DNA from: Paulinella micropora
Lineage: Eukaryota > Cercozoa > Imbricatea > Euglyphida > Paulinellidae
Direction of reading: 5' to 3'
Assembly: GCA_019918135.1 (NCBI GenBank)
Contig: WBZZ01003114.1
Coordinates: 1 to 64,000 of the forward strand
Length of the DNA: 64,000 nucleotides
In this document: piece by piece, positions 9,694 to 19,489 of the stretch
Position numbering within the stretch: the stretch's first letter is position 1
Layout: each line of letters starts with the position of its first letter
Notes under the pieces: model-generated
The model's input: the letters and a program-made list of their open reading frames with translations, nothing else
Told to the model about the DNA's origin: nothing
Databases searched by the model: none
Made by a program: the position numbers and the translations under genes

Positions 9694-10506
9694 TTATCTC
9701 TGTTTCAAAAGATTGAAGAATGATGTAAATAAATTAAAATAATTAGTCTCTCTGTAAGTTAATAATGTCATAACAATACCTAATCCATTAAGATTTATAG
9801 CCTGATCGTTTTCGTCTGTAAGATAAAACCTATATACATTATTTGAACTGGTGGATAATTTCTTACCATACTCCGACCCACTTCGGTCGTATATAATGGC
9901 ACCAAATGGAATTTCGTTGGCGGTGTATATTTCTTGTAGCACGTGATTATCTCCTTCACCAACTAAGTCCGATTGAAGGTATAAAGTCTTTTCTCCAGTT
10001 AGAATAATCACATTTGGCGATTTAATGAAATCATTAGCGAAGAAATATGTTGAATTTCTATCGAATCCCATAACCTCGTGAATACGTGTATCACCATCAA
10101 ATATAAACCGCGGTTGAATACCTCCGTTATTTGAAACACTGAATGTTAATTTACCATCCTCCGCTTCTGTGTTTGTATTGTTGCTTGAGACAACAAAAGT
10201 AAAGTCATTTGGACTTTCTGCCGTCAATATCTCAGATAGTTTATTTTTTAAGTTGTTCATTGTGTAGTTTCCCTCAGGTATCGTAATTAAAGCTTCATAC
10301 CCGTCTTCGCTAAGTGTAAAGGTATTATATGGTGAAGCCACAGAGTAATAAGATTTCGGAACATAGATATGAAGAATTTTACAATGTGTGGGATTGTCTA
10401 GTGATTTTAAGTTTATTTCGTGTGTAAAGTCGCTGTCTGTGCCTGTTATTCTATTTTTACTATTTATGTAATAGATACCCGAACTTCTACCTCCCTTGTA
10501 CTCCAT
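9694..10506 (-). CDS. Penton-like minor capsid protein
   Basis: This 270-residue protein opens with a G-x-Y-Y-I-N-S-K-N-R-I-T-G-T-D-S-D-F segment, a pattern typical of minor capsid (penton) proteins of Polintons, Polinton-like viruses and virophages. The rest is beta-rich, with an L-T-x-E-N-Y-T-M-N-N-L-type helix near residue 80 (G-N-Y-T-M-N-N-L). The frame reads whole. Its ATG directly abuts an intergenic hairpin at 10507-10557. It lies upstream of the major capsid region on the same strand, the usual partnership. The penton role is inferred from the N-terminal pattern, size and neighbour. Confidence 0.65.
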   Translation of the reverse strand: MEYKGGRSSGIYYINSKNRITGTDSDFTHEINLKSLDNPTHCKILHIYVPKSYYSVASPYNTFTLSEDGYEALITIPEGNYTMNNLKNKLSEILTAESPNDFTFVVSSNNTNTEAEDGKLTFSVSNNGGIQPRFIFDGDTRIHEVMGFDRNSTYFFANDFIKSPNVIILTGEKTLYLQSDLVGEGDNHVLQEIYTANEIPFGAIIYDRSGSEYGKKLSTSSNNVYRFYLTDENDQAINLNGLGIVMTLLTYRETNYFNLFTSFFNLLKQR

Positions 10507-10650
10507 GATATTTAGAATTGCGCTTCGTGCTCCGCACTCTCGCTTATTCTAAACATCTTTTTTTCTTTTTCAAAAAATTAATGCTTATTGTAATCCTTAA
10601 AAGTGCGTAGCCCCCGATGTTTGTTGAAGACGAAGTCTGAAACAAATATC
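10507..10650. promoter_or_regulatory. Hairpin-spacer-hairpin intergenic module 4
   Basis: Read on the minus strand, hairpin two (10616-10650, arms GATATTTGTT/AACAAACATC, AGAC-GAA-GTCT cap) follows the protease gene. A T-rich spacer comes next, then hairpin one (10507-10557, arms GATGTTTAGAAT/ATTCTAAATATC, inner GTGC-GGA-GCAC) ends exactly at the ATG of the minor capsid gene. Confidence 0.75.
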
Positions 10651-10690
10651 AAATGTATGTATCAAAATTACCATACCCATTCTGTGCTTT

Positions 10691-11320
10691 TCATTTCTCC
10701 GCTTCTTCTTCTTTTAAGTCTGCATAGCCACTAGCAAACTTAAATCGGTTGCCTTTCGCCCGCTCCATTAAAAATCTCATACTATGCCAACCACATGTGT
10801 CTGAGGTGTTTGATTGTTGCTTTACTTGATTGACCTTCATTAACAAATAACTATCGGGATGGCTTCGGTCACTTAGTTGTTTCATTTGTTGTTGAAAGTC
10901 TTCTGTCGGCTCGTAAAGTGCTAATGGGTCATACACAACACTCCTGTCTTTATCTAGACTTATCCATACGGCGATCCAATGAGACCCAGCTTGTTTGTGA
11001 TTGTCCAAATTCATAATAAATCCGTATCGCTTTCTGCTTTCGGGCTTCAACTTGTAAATTTCATCACTGGCTATTGCTCCGAGATACCATCCATATTTTT
11101 TCATTATATCATCTATTTCATTAGTCATTAAACCGCGACCCTCACCCTGTTGTTCCTCTGGTTGCTGTGGCTCCTCTGGCTCTGGTTGCTGTGGCGCCTC
11201 CGCGACGCTCGGGGGTATGGTAGGGGGTGAAATCCCCTCCTCTGGCTCTGGCTGCTGTGGCTCTGATTGCTGTGGCTGTGGCTCTAATGGTAGTGGTAGT
11301 TGTTGTGGCATTCCCGTCAA
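10691..11320 (-). CDS. Ulp1/adenain-like cysteine protease
   Basis: This 209-residue protein has a proline/glutamine/glutamate-rich N-terminal third, then a C48-type protease domain. It shows G-S-H-W-I-A-V-W-I with the catalytic His (residue ~119), an acidic residue in V-V-Y-D-P-L-A about 15 residues later, and D-T-C-G-W-H-S with the catalytic Cys near residue 177. Polintons, virophages and adenoviruses use such proteases to mature capsid proteins. The frame is intact. The repeat-rich N-terminus makes the exact start uncertain. It lies among virion genes on the minus strand. Confidence 0.82.
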   Translation of the reverse strand: MTGMPQQLPLPLEPQPQQSEPQQPEPEEGISPPTIPPSVAEAPQQPEPEEPQQPEEQQGEGRGLMTNEIDDIMKKYGWYLGAIASDEIYKLKPESRKRYGFIMNLDNHKQAGSHWIAVWISLDKDRSVVYDPLALYEPTEDFQQQMKQLSDRSHPDSYLLMKVNQVKQQSNTSDTCGWHSMRFLMERAKGNRFKFASGYADLKEEEAEK

Positions 11321-11431
11321 TATTCAAATCTGTTGAAACTCGTTTATCTAAATTTGGATCGGAAGTCATTTTGTTCGTTAGAGTATTTACAAAATCATGT
11401 TTTTTCATTGTGTGTTTCCAATCTTTGCGGG

Positions 11432-12480
11432 CTAAGTATTTTTATTTTCGCTAAATGAAAATACTTTATCAATTAATTCTTCTAATGTCTTCGCTCCACT
11501 ACCTTTTTGCTCATTAATACCCATATACTCTTCATATCTAGCATAATCCGCCACTTTTCTTTTTACGTTTTCCTTTTCATTTCCAACATCAATATTAAAC
11601 CTTTTAATCAGGTTAATTATCCACTTTGAAGTGTCTTTGTAATTTAATTTTTTATGTCCATCACTATCTAGTCTCTTTTTTAAAGCCTGTGCTAACTCTT
11701 TTATAGTAATGTTTGGGTGATAAGTTTTTGAAAATGCAGAGATTAAAAATTGATTAATTTGTAAATTTTCAAAATGCTTACCCTTTTCTTCTTGCTTTCT
11801 TTTCTTCCTTTTCAAGTTTTTCTTTATATTCTTCTGCTAACTTTTTCTGTTCCTCTAAAGATGTCGCTGTGGCTATAGCAGTCTGAATATCTTGACTGGC
11901 TTTTTGTAAGTCTTTACGACTCATCTTTTTTATGAACTTATCTGTATATCCTGCTAATTTCAGTGTTTCAATATCTTTCTGCTTTTGCTTTTTTTCTTCC
12001 TCATATTGCTCTTTCGTTTTCAATGGTGCTTCATCTCCTAAATTAGGTAATGGCGGTGCTTGTGGTGGTGCTCCTAATGGCGGTGCTTGTGGCAGTCCCT
12101 GCTGCTGTGGCATAATATATTGATATTGTGGTGGCTGTGGTAATGCTTGTATCCTATTTTTTCTATCTTCTTCATATTTTACATCATCTATGAGTTTTTG
12201 CTCCCTTCTTAGTTCTCTGGCTTTTTGTTCTTGTCGTTCATTAATATCTGCTAGTTCTCTTTTGTGTTCTCTGTCCTTTATTTCTTTTTGTTCCTCGGCA
12301 TCGGCTATGTCTTTTCGTTCTAGCCTTTTCTTTTCTTCTATCACATCTTCCCTCTTCTTCTTTTCCTTTTCTTCCTCGTCATGTATTAACTCATATTTCT
12401 TTTGTAAGTTGCTTTGTATCTGGTTTCTGTTCTCGTGTTCAAGACGATTGAAATCAGATTTGATTATTTTTTCCTTGCTT
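11432..12480 (-). pseudogene. Charged coiled-coil protein region of the element
   Basis: Minus-strand coding here is dominated by K, E, R and Q heptads typical of long coiled coils. A proline/glutamine-rich insert (repeats of the type P-P-Q-A-P-P-L) lies near 12040-12130. The low-numbered end is less repetitive, with a helix-rich domain near 11480-11760. No catalytic motif is seen. Position between the protease and small basic virion genes suggests a virion or scaffolding role. The region is in about two or three pieces. Confidence 0.5.
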
Positions 12481-12685
12481 TGCGGCCCTGCCTTTGTGGC
12501 CTCGGCTTACCAATATATTTCATAAAAAGTTTAACGATTTGTAATGTGCTTAAATCATTTTTTTTCTTACCAAAATTAAGATAATATTTTTTACCCTTCT
12601 GGATAATATAAGGTCTCCCGCTCTTATTCCTATAAACTCTAGGACGGACTTTTGTCTTTTTCTTATTAGTCTTTTTAGCGACCAT
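12464..12685 (-). CDS. Small basic, probably DNA-binding virion protein
   Basis: This 73-residue protein is about one third lysine and arginine, with clusters at both ends (K-K-T-N-K-K-K-T-K and R-K-A-R-K-K) and a short aromatic core (Y-Y-L-N-F-G-K-K). Small basic core proteins condense DNA in adenoviruses and related virions; that role is inferred from charge and neighbours only. The ATG lies six bases from a hairpin module (12692-12745). Confidence 0.55.
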   Translation of the reverse strand: MVAKKTNKKKTKVRPRVYRNKSGRPYIIQKGKKYYLNFGKKKNDLSTLQIVKLFMKYIGKPRPQRQGRKARKK

Positions 12686-12691
12686 TGTATA

Positions 12692-12836
12692 GATAGTTTA
12701 GAATTGCGTTTCGTGCTATCGCAGTCTCACTTATTCTAAACCATCGTTTTTTTATTTTGGAAAAAATTAATCTGTTTTCGATGGTTATCAACAAACGGGA
12801 GTTGCGTTAGCAACGAGAGTGTAGTTGATAACTATC
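12692..12836. promoter_or_regulatory. Hairpin-spacer-hairpin intergenic module 5
   Basis: Hairpin at 12780-12836 (arms GATGGTTATCAAC/GTTGATAACTATC, inner GTTGC-GTTA-GCAAC) overlaps the stop codon of the minus-strand gene above it. A 34 bp A/T-rich spacer follows. The second hairpin, 12692-12745 (arms GATAGTTTAGAAT/ATTCTAAACCATC), lies beside the next gene's start. Its loop on the minus strand is a GATA tetraloop closed by TGC/GCA. Confidence 0.78.
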
Positions 12837-13140
12837 AGCGAAACTTTACAGCACCTCGTTGCTTACCATATCCGAGTTTTGATGCTGTAGCACTAACACT
12901 ACCTGCGTAAGGCACCCCAACACTACTCAATGCCCCCGCAGTTCTAGAGATTACCTTATTATCGCGAAGGAATTTATTAACAGCCAAGGCAGTTTTTCCG
13001 ACCTTAGCCCAGTTAATGTTTCCTCCCTTTTGTCCGCATCCCTTCTTAGTTTTCTTTTTTCCTCCCTTCTGTGGCATTGATGGATTGTATCCGATGTTAT
13101 ATCCTGATGGTTGTGAAATTATCACTGGTGATACTGGCAT
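12835..13140 (-). CDS. Small glycine/lysine-rich virion-type protein
   Basis: This 101-residue protein has a polar N-terminus, a glycine/lysine segment near residues 25-40 (G-G-K-K-K-T-K-K-G) and a C-terminal amphipathic region with small residues and a basic end. Such small proteins with a G-K-rich hinge accompany capsid genes in Polinton-like viruses and are compared with adenoviral minor core/membrane-lytic peptides; this comparison is inference. The frame is intact and its stop codon overlaps the adjacent hairpin. Confidence 0.55.
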   Translation of the reverse strand: MPVSPVIISQPSGYNIGYNPSMPQKGGKKKTKKGCGQKGGNINWAKVGKTALAVNKFLRDNKVISRTAGALSSVGVPYAGSVSATASKLGYGKQRGAVKFR

Positions 13141-13196
13141 ATATTAGAAAGATTTTAAAAAAATCTTTCAGCAAAAAAAAAATAATTCTAAAAATA

Positions 13197-14008
13197 TTAT
13201 TTTAATCTGAAGTTGAAGTTTTTGCGAAGTTCGTCATCAACACTTGAGACATAAAGAAAATTAAATCGTTCCTTTGTAGCCTCGTGATATTTTTGGAGAA
13301 AATAATCAAAATCAAAAGATAAGTCTAAGTGTTTATACACGAGTTCCATTTTGTCCTGAGATTGGCCCGGAAAGATTAATAAATAATCTAACTGCTTAAT
13401 GGCTTCTGGCCGTAGGTCGTTCAGATACTGGCTAGACATAATCACCTTTGATTTATAGTGTCTGTTCTTTTTTAACAAATCACTTACGGACTTTTCTCTT
13501 AATCCGCTCCCTAAATCATCCAAAACAAAAACAACCTCTGGAGAAATATACTTACTTGGTCGTTCTTTTTGTTCTGTAGTTTTCTTTTTTTCTTCCTTTC
13601 CAAAGTATAAAAGTCGTGGTCTATTTCCTCTTTGTCCTGTTTTACTTCTCCTTCGTGTTGCTCGTCATGTCTGTTCAGTTTGTCTAACTCATAATCAATA
13701 ACATTTACACCATCTGATTTAAGAAAGGTATACATTGCCATCGGTTTGCCTCTGTTCTTAAAGTGCTTTACCATTGCTTTATAAATGTAGTCCTTGTGTA
13801 TCGTTGAAGCAATAATTACAATACGGGTTTTTCTGTCTGTCGTCCGTTTCAGTATTTCAAAGAGTGCTGTTGTTTTCCCGCTCTTCTTACGGGCAAGTAG
13901 AAATATGTTGGCATACGGCTCATTAAATAATTTATAACCTTTTGCTTTTTTATTTCCATCACCCTCTTGTTTTACTGGCTTCACCTTGACATTGTTAATC
14001 TTCATCAT
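13197..14008 (-). pseudogene. A32-like DNA packaging ATPase region (fossil)
   Basis: The FtsK/HerA-type packaging ATPase is marked by a Walker A-type A-R-K-K-S-G-K-T-T loop after a hydrophobic strand (~13875) and a Walker B-type hydrophobic strand ending in D-D-L-G near 13515. The next segment (S-S-Q-Y-L-N-D-L-R-P) matches the sensor region of this family. The packaging ATPase is a core gene of Polintons, PLVs and virophages. The region is broken about once. Confidence 0.78.
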
Positions 14009-14017
14009 CGTATATTA

Positions 14018-14383
14018 TTATCCTAAGAATTCTAAGCATATGACAATTCGGCCCGCTAAATTTCCTGTATCAATATTTCCGCTGTCAGTTTCAAGGACTT
14101 TAAATGTATATTGTCCGTCAGTCCATCCTACAACACCCAAATTATAACCGAGGTTTGAAATGTTTGCTGTGGTGCTGTCCGCAAATGTTCCAATAATTCC
14201 AATTCTATCCATGTAAAGAATTCTGGTTTTGGTTTCTGTCTGGTCGTTCATATAGTGGATAAACTTAACATTCATTTTGGTTGGTGTGAATGACATTTGA
14301 ATATTTTTATTAAATGTTTTGCTTCCTCCAGCAAAATCATTGCTCAGAAAAATAATCTTTTGGTATTTGAACTCACTCGTCAT
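14018..14383 (-). CDS. Unknown beta-rich protein beside the ATPase
   Basis: This 121-residue intact frame is rich in I, F, T and N with alternating polar and hydrophobic residues, suggesting a beta fold. I recognise no family. It lies immediately upstream of the ATPase on the same strand, in the virion gene block, so a small capsid-associated function is possible. Confidence 0.5.
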   Translation of the reverse strand: MTSEFKYQKIIFLSNDFAGGSKTFNKNIQMSFTPTKMNVKFIHYMNDQTETKTRILYMDRIGIIGTFADSTTANISNLGYNLGVVGWTDGQYTFKVLETDSGNIDTGNLAGRIVICLEFLG

Positions 14384-14406
14384 ATATTTTGTATAATATA
14401 AAAAAA

Positions 14407-14664
14407 ATGATTTTAATATTCTTGTTTATGTGGTCTGTGTTAGGTCGGACGGCCTGCGACTTTTTCATTTTAAATAGAGACTTTGGTCAAAAAAAGGCGA
14501 ATTGTATTCATTGTATTCAATCAGGTCTAAATAATAATTTTACTTGTATTTATATTAACAATGGGTTTAACGATTGTCGGTCGTTCAGTGATGCGGTTCA
14601 TTTAATCTGCGCGAGTGATAGTTCTTGGTATAAAGTGGCTTTATATGAATGTTATTCTATTTAA
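14407..14664 (+). CDS. Possible small cysteine-rich protein with hydrophobic leader
   Basis: A frame of about 85 codons begins 24 bp from the start of the divergent minus-strand gene. It opens with a hydrophobic stretch (M-I-L-I-F-L-F-M-W) and has seven cysteines, among them C-I-H-C and two nearer the end, so a secreted or disulphide-bonded peptide is conceivable. AT-rich sequence can give such frames by chance, and no family is recognised. Confidence 0.28.
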   Translation: MILIFLFMWSVLGRTACDFFILNRDFGQKKANCIHCIQSGLNNNFTCIYINNGFNDCRSFSDAVHLICASDSSWYKVALYECYSI

Positions 14665-14692
14665 ACATAGCGATAATAAACGATATAAAACG

Positions 14693-15351
14693 ATGCCAGA
14701 CTATAACAAGGAAAAATATATGCGATTAGGTCATATCAAACCGATCAGGTGTATATCGGTTCAACCGCTCAACCATTATATAAGCGATTGTATGCTCATA
14801 AAATTGATTACAAAACCTGGATGAATGGAAAATATCATTATGTTTCTTCTTTTGAAATCGTCAAATATAATGATGCCTTCGTTGAATTAATTGAAGATTA
14901 TTCGTGTGAAAATGTAAATCAACTGAGAAGGCGAGAAGGAGAGATAATAAGACAAACAGAAAATTGTATAAACAAAAGAGTAGAATGTCAAACTAAAAAG
15001 GAATACAGAGAACAAAACAAGGGTGAAATAGCACAAAGAGATAAAAAATATAGAGAAACAAACAAAGAGAAAATAGCACAAAAAAGAAAAGAATGGCTTG
15101 AAAAAAATGAAGACTATGTGTCACGATATCTTAAAGAATACGTGGCAAAAAACAAAGAACAACTATCACAAAAATGGAAAGAATATAGAGACAGAAATAA
15201 AGATGAGATAAACCGAAAAAAAAGAATATATGAATCAAAAATAGTTCAATGTGAATGTGGTAATTCTTTCAGAATTGATAATTTATCAAAGCATCTTAAA
15301 ACACAAATACACTATGACAATATGATCGGATTATCCGCTTTTGGTTTTTAA
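14693..15351 (+). pseudogene. GIY-YIG nuclease with C-terminal zinc finger (copy 1, fossil)
   Basis: A GIY-YIG domain is seen from V-Y-I-G-S-T onward, with a conserved Y-K-R-L...H segment and a glutamate in R-R-R-E-G-E-I-I. Charged repeats of ~15-20 residues follow (E-Y-R-E-x-N-K-G/E-E/K-I-A-Q). A finger C-E-C-G-N-S-F ... H-L-K-T-Q-I-H closes the protein. The layout matches the minus-strand copy at 19490-20107. Such nucleases are common selfish or recombination genes in large viruses and virophages. About one break. Confidence 0.72.
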
Positions 15352-15698
15352 TTTATTTTTGGAGACGGGCAGATTATCCCAATAAGAAGCGTGAGTACGC
15401 CTATAAATGTGTTAGCATTAGCACAACTGATTGTCGGGTCGCTCAATCTAACAACACACAAAACGATTATGCTACATATAACTGTCATCTGAACAGCATA
15501 TTTAATTAATCTTGCATCTGTCCTTTCTTTGAAACAACAACATCGCCATTCGTCGTTAATTTCATGGTCTAATTTTTTTTGTTCATTTTTTAACTCTGAC
15601 GAAATACAGCGAGACTTTAATTCTGGAGTTAGTTCGCCATCCATATCCATAATAGGTGGCGGTCTATGAAGTCTAGTTGTATTATTTGACATTATCAA
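15348..15698 (-). CDS. Small two-helix membrane protein
   Basis: This 116-residue protein has a polar N-terminal half and two hydrophobic helices in the second half (about residues 68-84 and 98-112), joined by a short loop with a cysteine. It ends overlapping the end of the convergent GIY-YIG gene by four bases. Membrane proteins of this size occur in Polinton-like viruses; the function is unknown. Confidence 0.5.
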   Translation of the reverse strand: MIMSNNTTRLHRPPPIMDMDGELTPELKSRCISSELKNEQKKLDHEINDEWRCCCFKERTDARLIKYAVQMTVICSIIVLCVVRLSDPTISCANANTFIGVLTLLIGIICPSPKIN

Positions 15699-15775
15699 GA
15701 ACGGCCACTCTGATTTCTGCTAATTGATTTGCTTGGTCTTGTAGTATATTCATAAGATTTTTATTTTGCTTTTTC

Positions 15776-18660
15776 TAAATTAACTACCTTTTCCGCCATA
15801 TGTTGAAAAGCACTGACTAATATTGGTATAAAACTTGTATATGTTATGCCTTCAAGATTTCCATTTCCATCATCTGCTTTCATTCCACTTTCAGATACAA
15901 ATTCAGGAAATATTTTTTTAACTTCATCAGCAATAAATCCGTGGTTCTTTGTTCTTTCTTTTCGTCTGATTTCAAATAATATGAACAGCAGTTTATTTTC
16001 ATTAATTTCTCACAACAATCCCCGCAGTCTAATGTTTTAATATCTGATTTTAGCCTCCTGTCCGATGAGTTTGTCCAAGCACCATTAAGAGGTATATAAT
16101 TATAACTACCAGACGGCTCACCAGTAGTAGAGTTTGAAGTAGTCCAAGCGTGAAGCAAACCAGTAGAAGAAACAATTACTCCATAATTCGTATATCCTCC
16201 CGATTTAAAATATAGTTGTGCGTCGACGGTAGAAGCGGGTCTTTTTCGTATGGTTAAAAAACCGCTGGATGCTGTTGGGATGACTACCTCTCCCGACGTA
16301 TTAATGTTAATCGCCTCAGTCCAAGTTATATTATTTCCCGCTGTTGTTCCAGTATTATAATAAAAAGCAAGTTTGTTTGAGATTTTGTATATTTGAAAGT
16401 TTGAGCCAGAATTACTTGATTTCCAACTTCCACTCGAGTCATAATAAGCATCAAAACTTAAGCCTATATTGTCGTGTGCCCAATTCAATAATTGGAATGT
16501 TGGATAAGCATCCGCTGTTGTTATCGCCTGCAAGTGTGCTCCTCCAATATTTGAAGCCGTCCCGTATATTTCTAAACCACCTGTTGCTCCTACTCCCTTT
16601 GTTGAGTTGCCTATGATTATCGGCTTACCTGATGCTGTTGTTATTTTATCACTCGTCGTTAATGTTGTTGTTGATATACCCGCGGTTGAAGTAATTGTTG
16701 TTCCCGTTATTGTTCCACCATTTGTTATGTTGTTTGAGTTCATATCTAAGGCTCCATAAAACCGCATACCACCAGCATTGTTAAAACGGACAATGTCAGA
16801 CGAAGCACTTTTATTATCCAAAAGTTTTGAAATATAAAGTCCCGCCCCTTTTGCGTCAAATGCTACAGTCGTAAATACATAACCTCGTTGGTTCGCGGTT
16901 CCGCTTGTAGCAGTATTTAGAGTAAATAAGAAATATTGATAATCACCTGATGTCTGTGAAAAAATATATCTCCTCCATTTTGGTTTAATATCCTCGCCCC
17001 ATTATATGTTATATTTCCACCATTTGTGATAGTTTGATTATTAAAATCGGCATTGTTCGTTAAAGTTAGATATTTTATCGTTGTGCTCGCCCCATTAAAT
17101 GTTTTACTTCCTGTTATGGTTTGGTCTGTTGTTAGTTTTACACAATTGTCATCTAGATATTGTCTATTTACCGCTTCATTCGCATTTTGTGGTGCTCCCA
17201 GATTAACAATCCGACTACTATTACAATCTAAGCCCGTAGCATTAATCCATGTAACAATCGTCCCGTCAATAATACAACTTATTTTTTTCGCAGAAATTTC
17301 AAAGTTGTAATATGTTGCTGTGTTCATATCCAAACTAGCAATAGACCCAATATTACTGGTAGAATTGAAAACGATAAATATGCCCTTTGTCGTTGAATTG
17401 ATTGAATTTCCCGTTATTTCAACACCACTGCTAAATGTCTTGATTCCTGCTATTGCTTGGTTTCCTGAGGTTTTAACTGCCGAAGTATCAAGGACAGAAA
17501 CATCCACACCATCAACCAGATTCACATTTGTTATGCTTTGGTTTCCCATATTTAGTCCTCCCGTCATACTAGCAGTGCCGTATAATCTAAGAAAGGGTGA
17601 TGCCACGTTTCTCCATTGTCCAGTGCTATAAATGAGTAGTTGATTATCTGATGCTGTTGTTATAATCACATCGCTATGTGTATCAATACTTCCACTCGCC
17701 GACACTTTAGCCGTCTTAGTATCGTGCTCTGATAGCCAAGTTGTGATAGACCTGCCATTTAGTTGATTTAATTTGTTATGCTTTGGCTTTTCATATCAAT
17801 ACCCGCACTAGCATTTATTATACTGCTGAATGTCTTAATACCCGCTATGGTTTGGTCTCCTGTTAGTTTGACCACCGAACCATCAACTGCGAGATTTGCG
17901 AGATTAATTCCATTATACGTAGAAACCCCCGAAATAGCAAAACCACCCATATTTAGTCCTCCCGTCATACCGGCAGTGCCGTCTAATCTAAGAAAGGGTG
18001 GTGTGGTGTTTCTCTATTGCCCCGTGCTATACATAATCAGTTGATTATCTGCTGGGAAGCCTGATATTGTCACATCGCTATGTGAGTCTATACTTCCAGC
18101 TGCTGACACCTTATTATTATTATCATTATGCTCAAATATCCATTCATCAACACCTTTGTCATTTAGTAAATTAACTCCTGTTATATTCTTCCTTCCCATA
18201 CTAATGTTGCCTGTTTCATCAACATTTATCGGAAATGTTTTATTGACCCAGTTTATTGAATTATATGTTAGATAACTATTCATCGCCACTGGTGCTGTAA
18301 TGACTACATCTGAAAGTGTGTCAATTGAACCGAGGGCAGTATTCTTCCATTTACCTTCTACATCGTTGTAAGTTAAGTATTGTCCGCTTGCTTGTGCAAA
18401 TATGTTTGTGTCTATCAAATTATATAAACTGGTTTGGTGCGGATTGGAAGTATTAGAGCGGTGTTGAGTTGAGGCTTTAACTTCATCATTATCCCTTACT
18501 CGTTGCTCTGTGTAGTATAAACGGCTTCCTTCTTTGATATCCGTAGTTGATTTGGTAGATAACCTTGTATCAAATCGTAAATCAGTATAGTAGAGGTTCA
18601 AAGGGTTTTCATCTTCTGGCACTCTGTCTGTATTTAAGCCTACTATGTTGGTATTGGTTT
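15776..18660 (-). pseudogene. Long fibre-like protein region with S74-type chaperone end (fossil)
   Basis: Coding spans nearly 3 kb and is built from repeats such as T-G-x-x-x-I-x-G-I-K-T-F-S and S-x-T-N-G-G, as in beta-helical tail fibres. The low-numbered end encodes S-S-D-R-R-L-K-S-D-I followed by L-M-K-I, the signature of the S74 intramolecular chaperone that releases itself after a fibre trimer folds. In this virion context it is most likely the receptor-binding fibre. Internal repeats near 16700, 17500 and 17950 point to growth by duplication. The region has about three to five breaks. Confidence 0.72.
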
Positions 18661-18792
18661 AGTCTAAGTTAAGTATATCTAGTGAATCCACCGCAATTTC
18701 TGATAAGCCTAAGAGCGACTTATATTGCGACGTTGATTATATAAATAAATATTTAATTTTAAAAATACTAAAATATAATAATCTTAGTATAA

Positions 18793-19468
18793 ATGCCGTC
18801 TCCCGAAGCAAGTCGTAAGAACTGGGGAAGTGATGTGGAAGGAATAAAAGCGAAAGCGAAACAACGAAAAATGGAACATGCCAAAAAGGTTTTGGAACAA
18901 TACCGAAATGCGGTCAAAAGTGAAGATGATGATATGGAACGAAGATTTGGTACACGTCGAAGAATGCTTTTTGGTTGGCTTCTATGATCTGGCACGTGAC
19001 TTTTATTTGCCTCTAGGAGTTTTATTTCGTGTTCTATCTCGTCCAAAATCACGCGGCGGCGCTTGGCTTGGGTTCCTGTTCCGGCTCACGCTGCTGCGGG
19101 GATTGGCAGAGATAGAAAATAAAAATGTGGCTAACGATATCATTAATGAGAAGGACCAAGATGACACACCAGAGCAGAGCAGTGATAGTGAAAGTGAATG
19201 TGATTTTACTGATATCATTGCTGAAAAGATGGCAAAAATGAAAATCAAAAGAGCGAAGGCGGAAACTAAGAGAGAAAAGAAGAAGAGTAAGAAACCAGAG
19301 CCCGATAGTGAAGAAAGTGAAAGTGAGAGTAGTGAAGAAGAAGAACCGAAACCTAAGAAAGGGAAAGGAAAGAAATCAAACATTTCTGTTAATGTTTATA
19401 ATCAATCTGAAAAGACAAATAAGAAAGAAAAAAGTGATGATGTCTCACGGATGTTTTTGAAGTTCTAA
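18793..19468 (+). pseudogene. Low-complexity acidic/basic protein region
   Basis: The plus strand encodes a short lysine/arginine-rich helical start. Further on lies a strongly biased segment with D/E/S blocks (S-D-S-E-S-E-C-D, S-E-E-S-E-S-E-S-S-E-E-E-E) alternating with lysine blocks. No fold is recognised; such proteins often bind nucleic acid or other virion proteins. A central GC-rich part has different composition. Broken in about one place. Confidence 0.45.
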
Positions 19469-19489
19469 AGTCCAAATGAAAATAAACCA

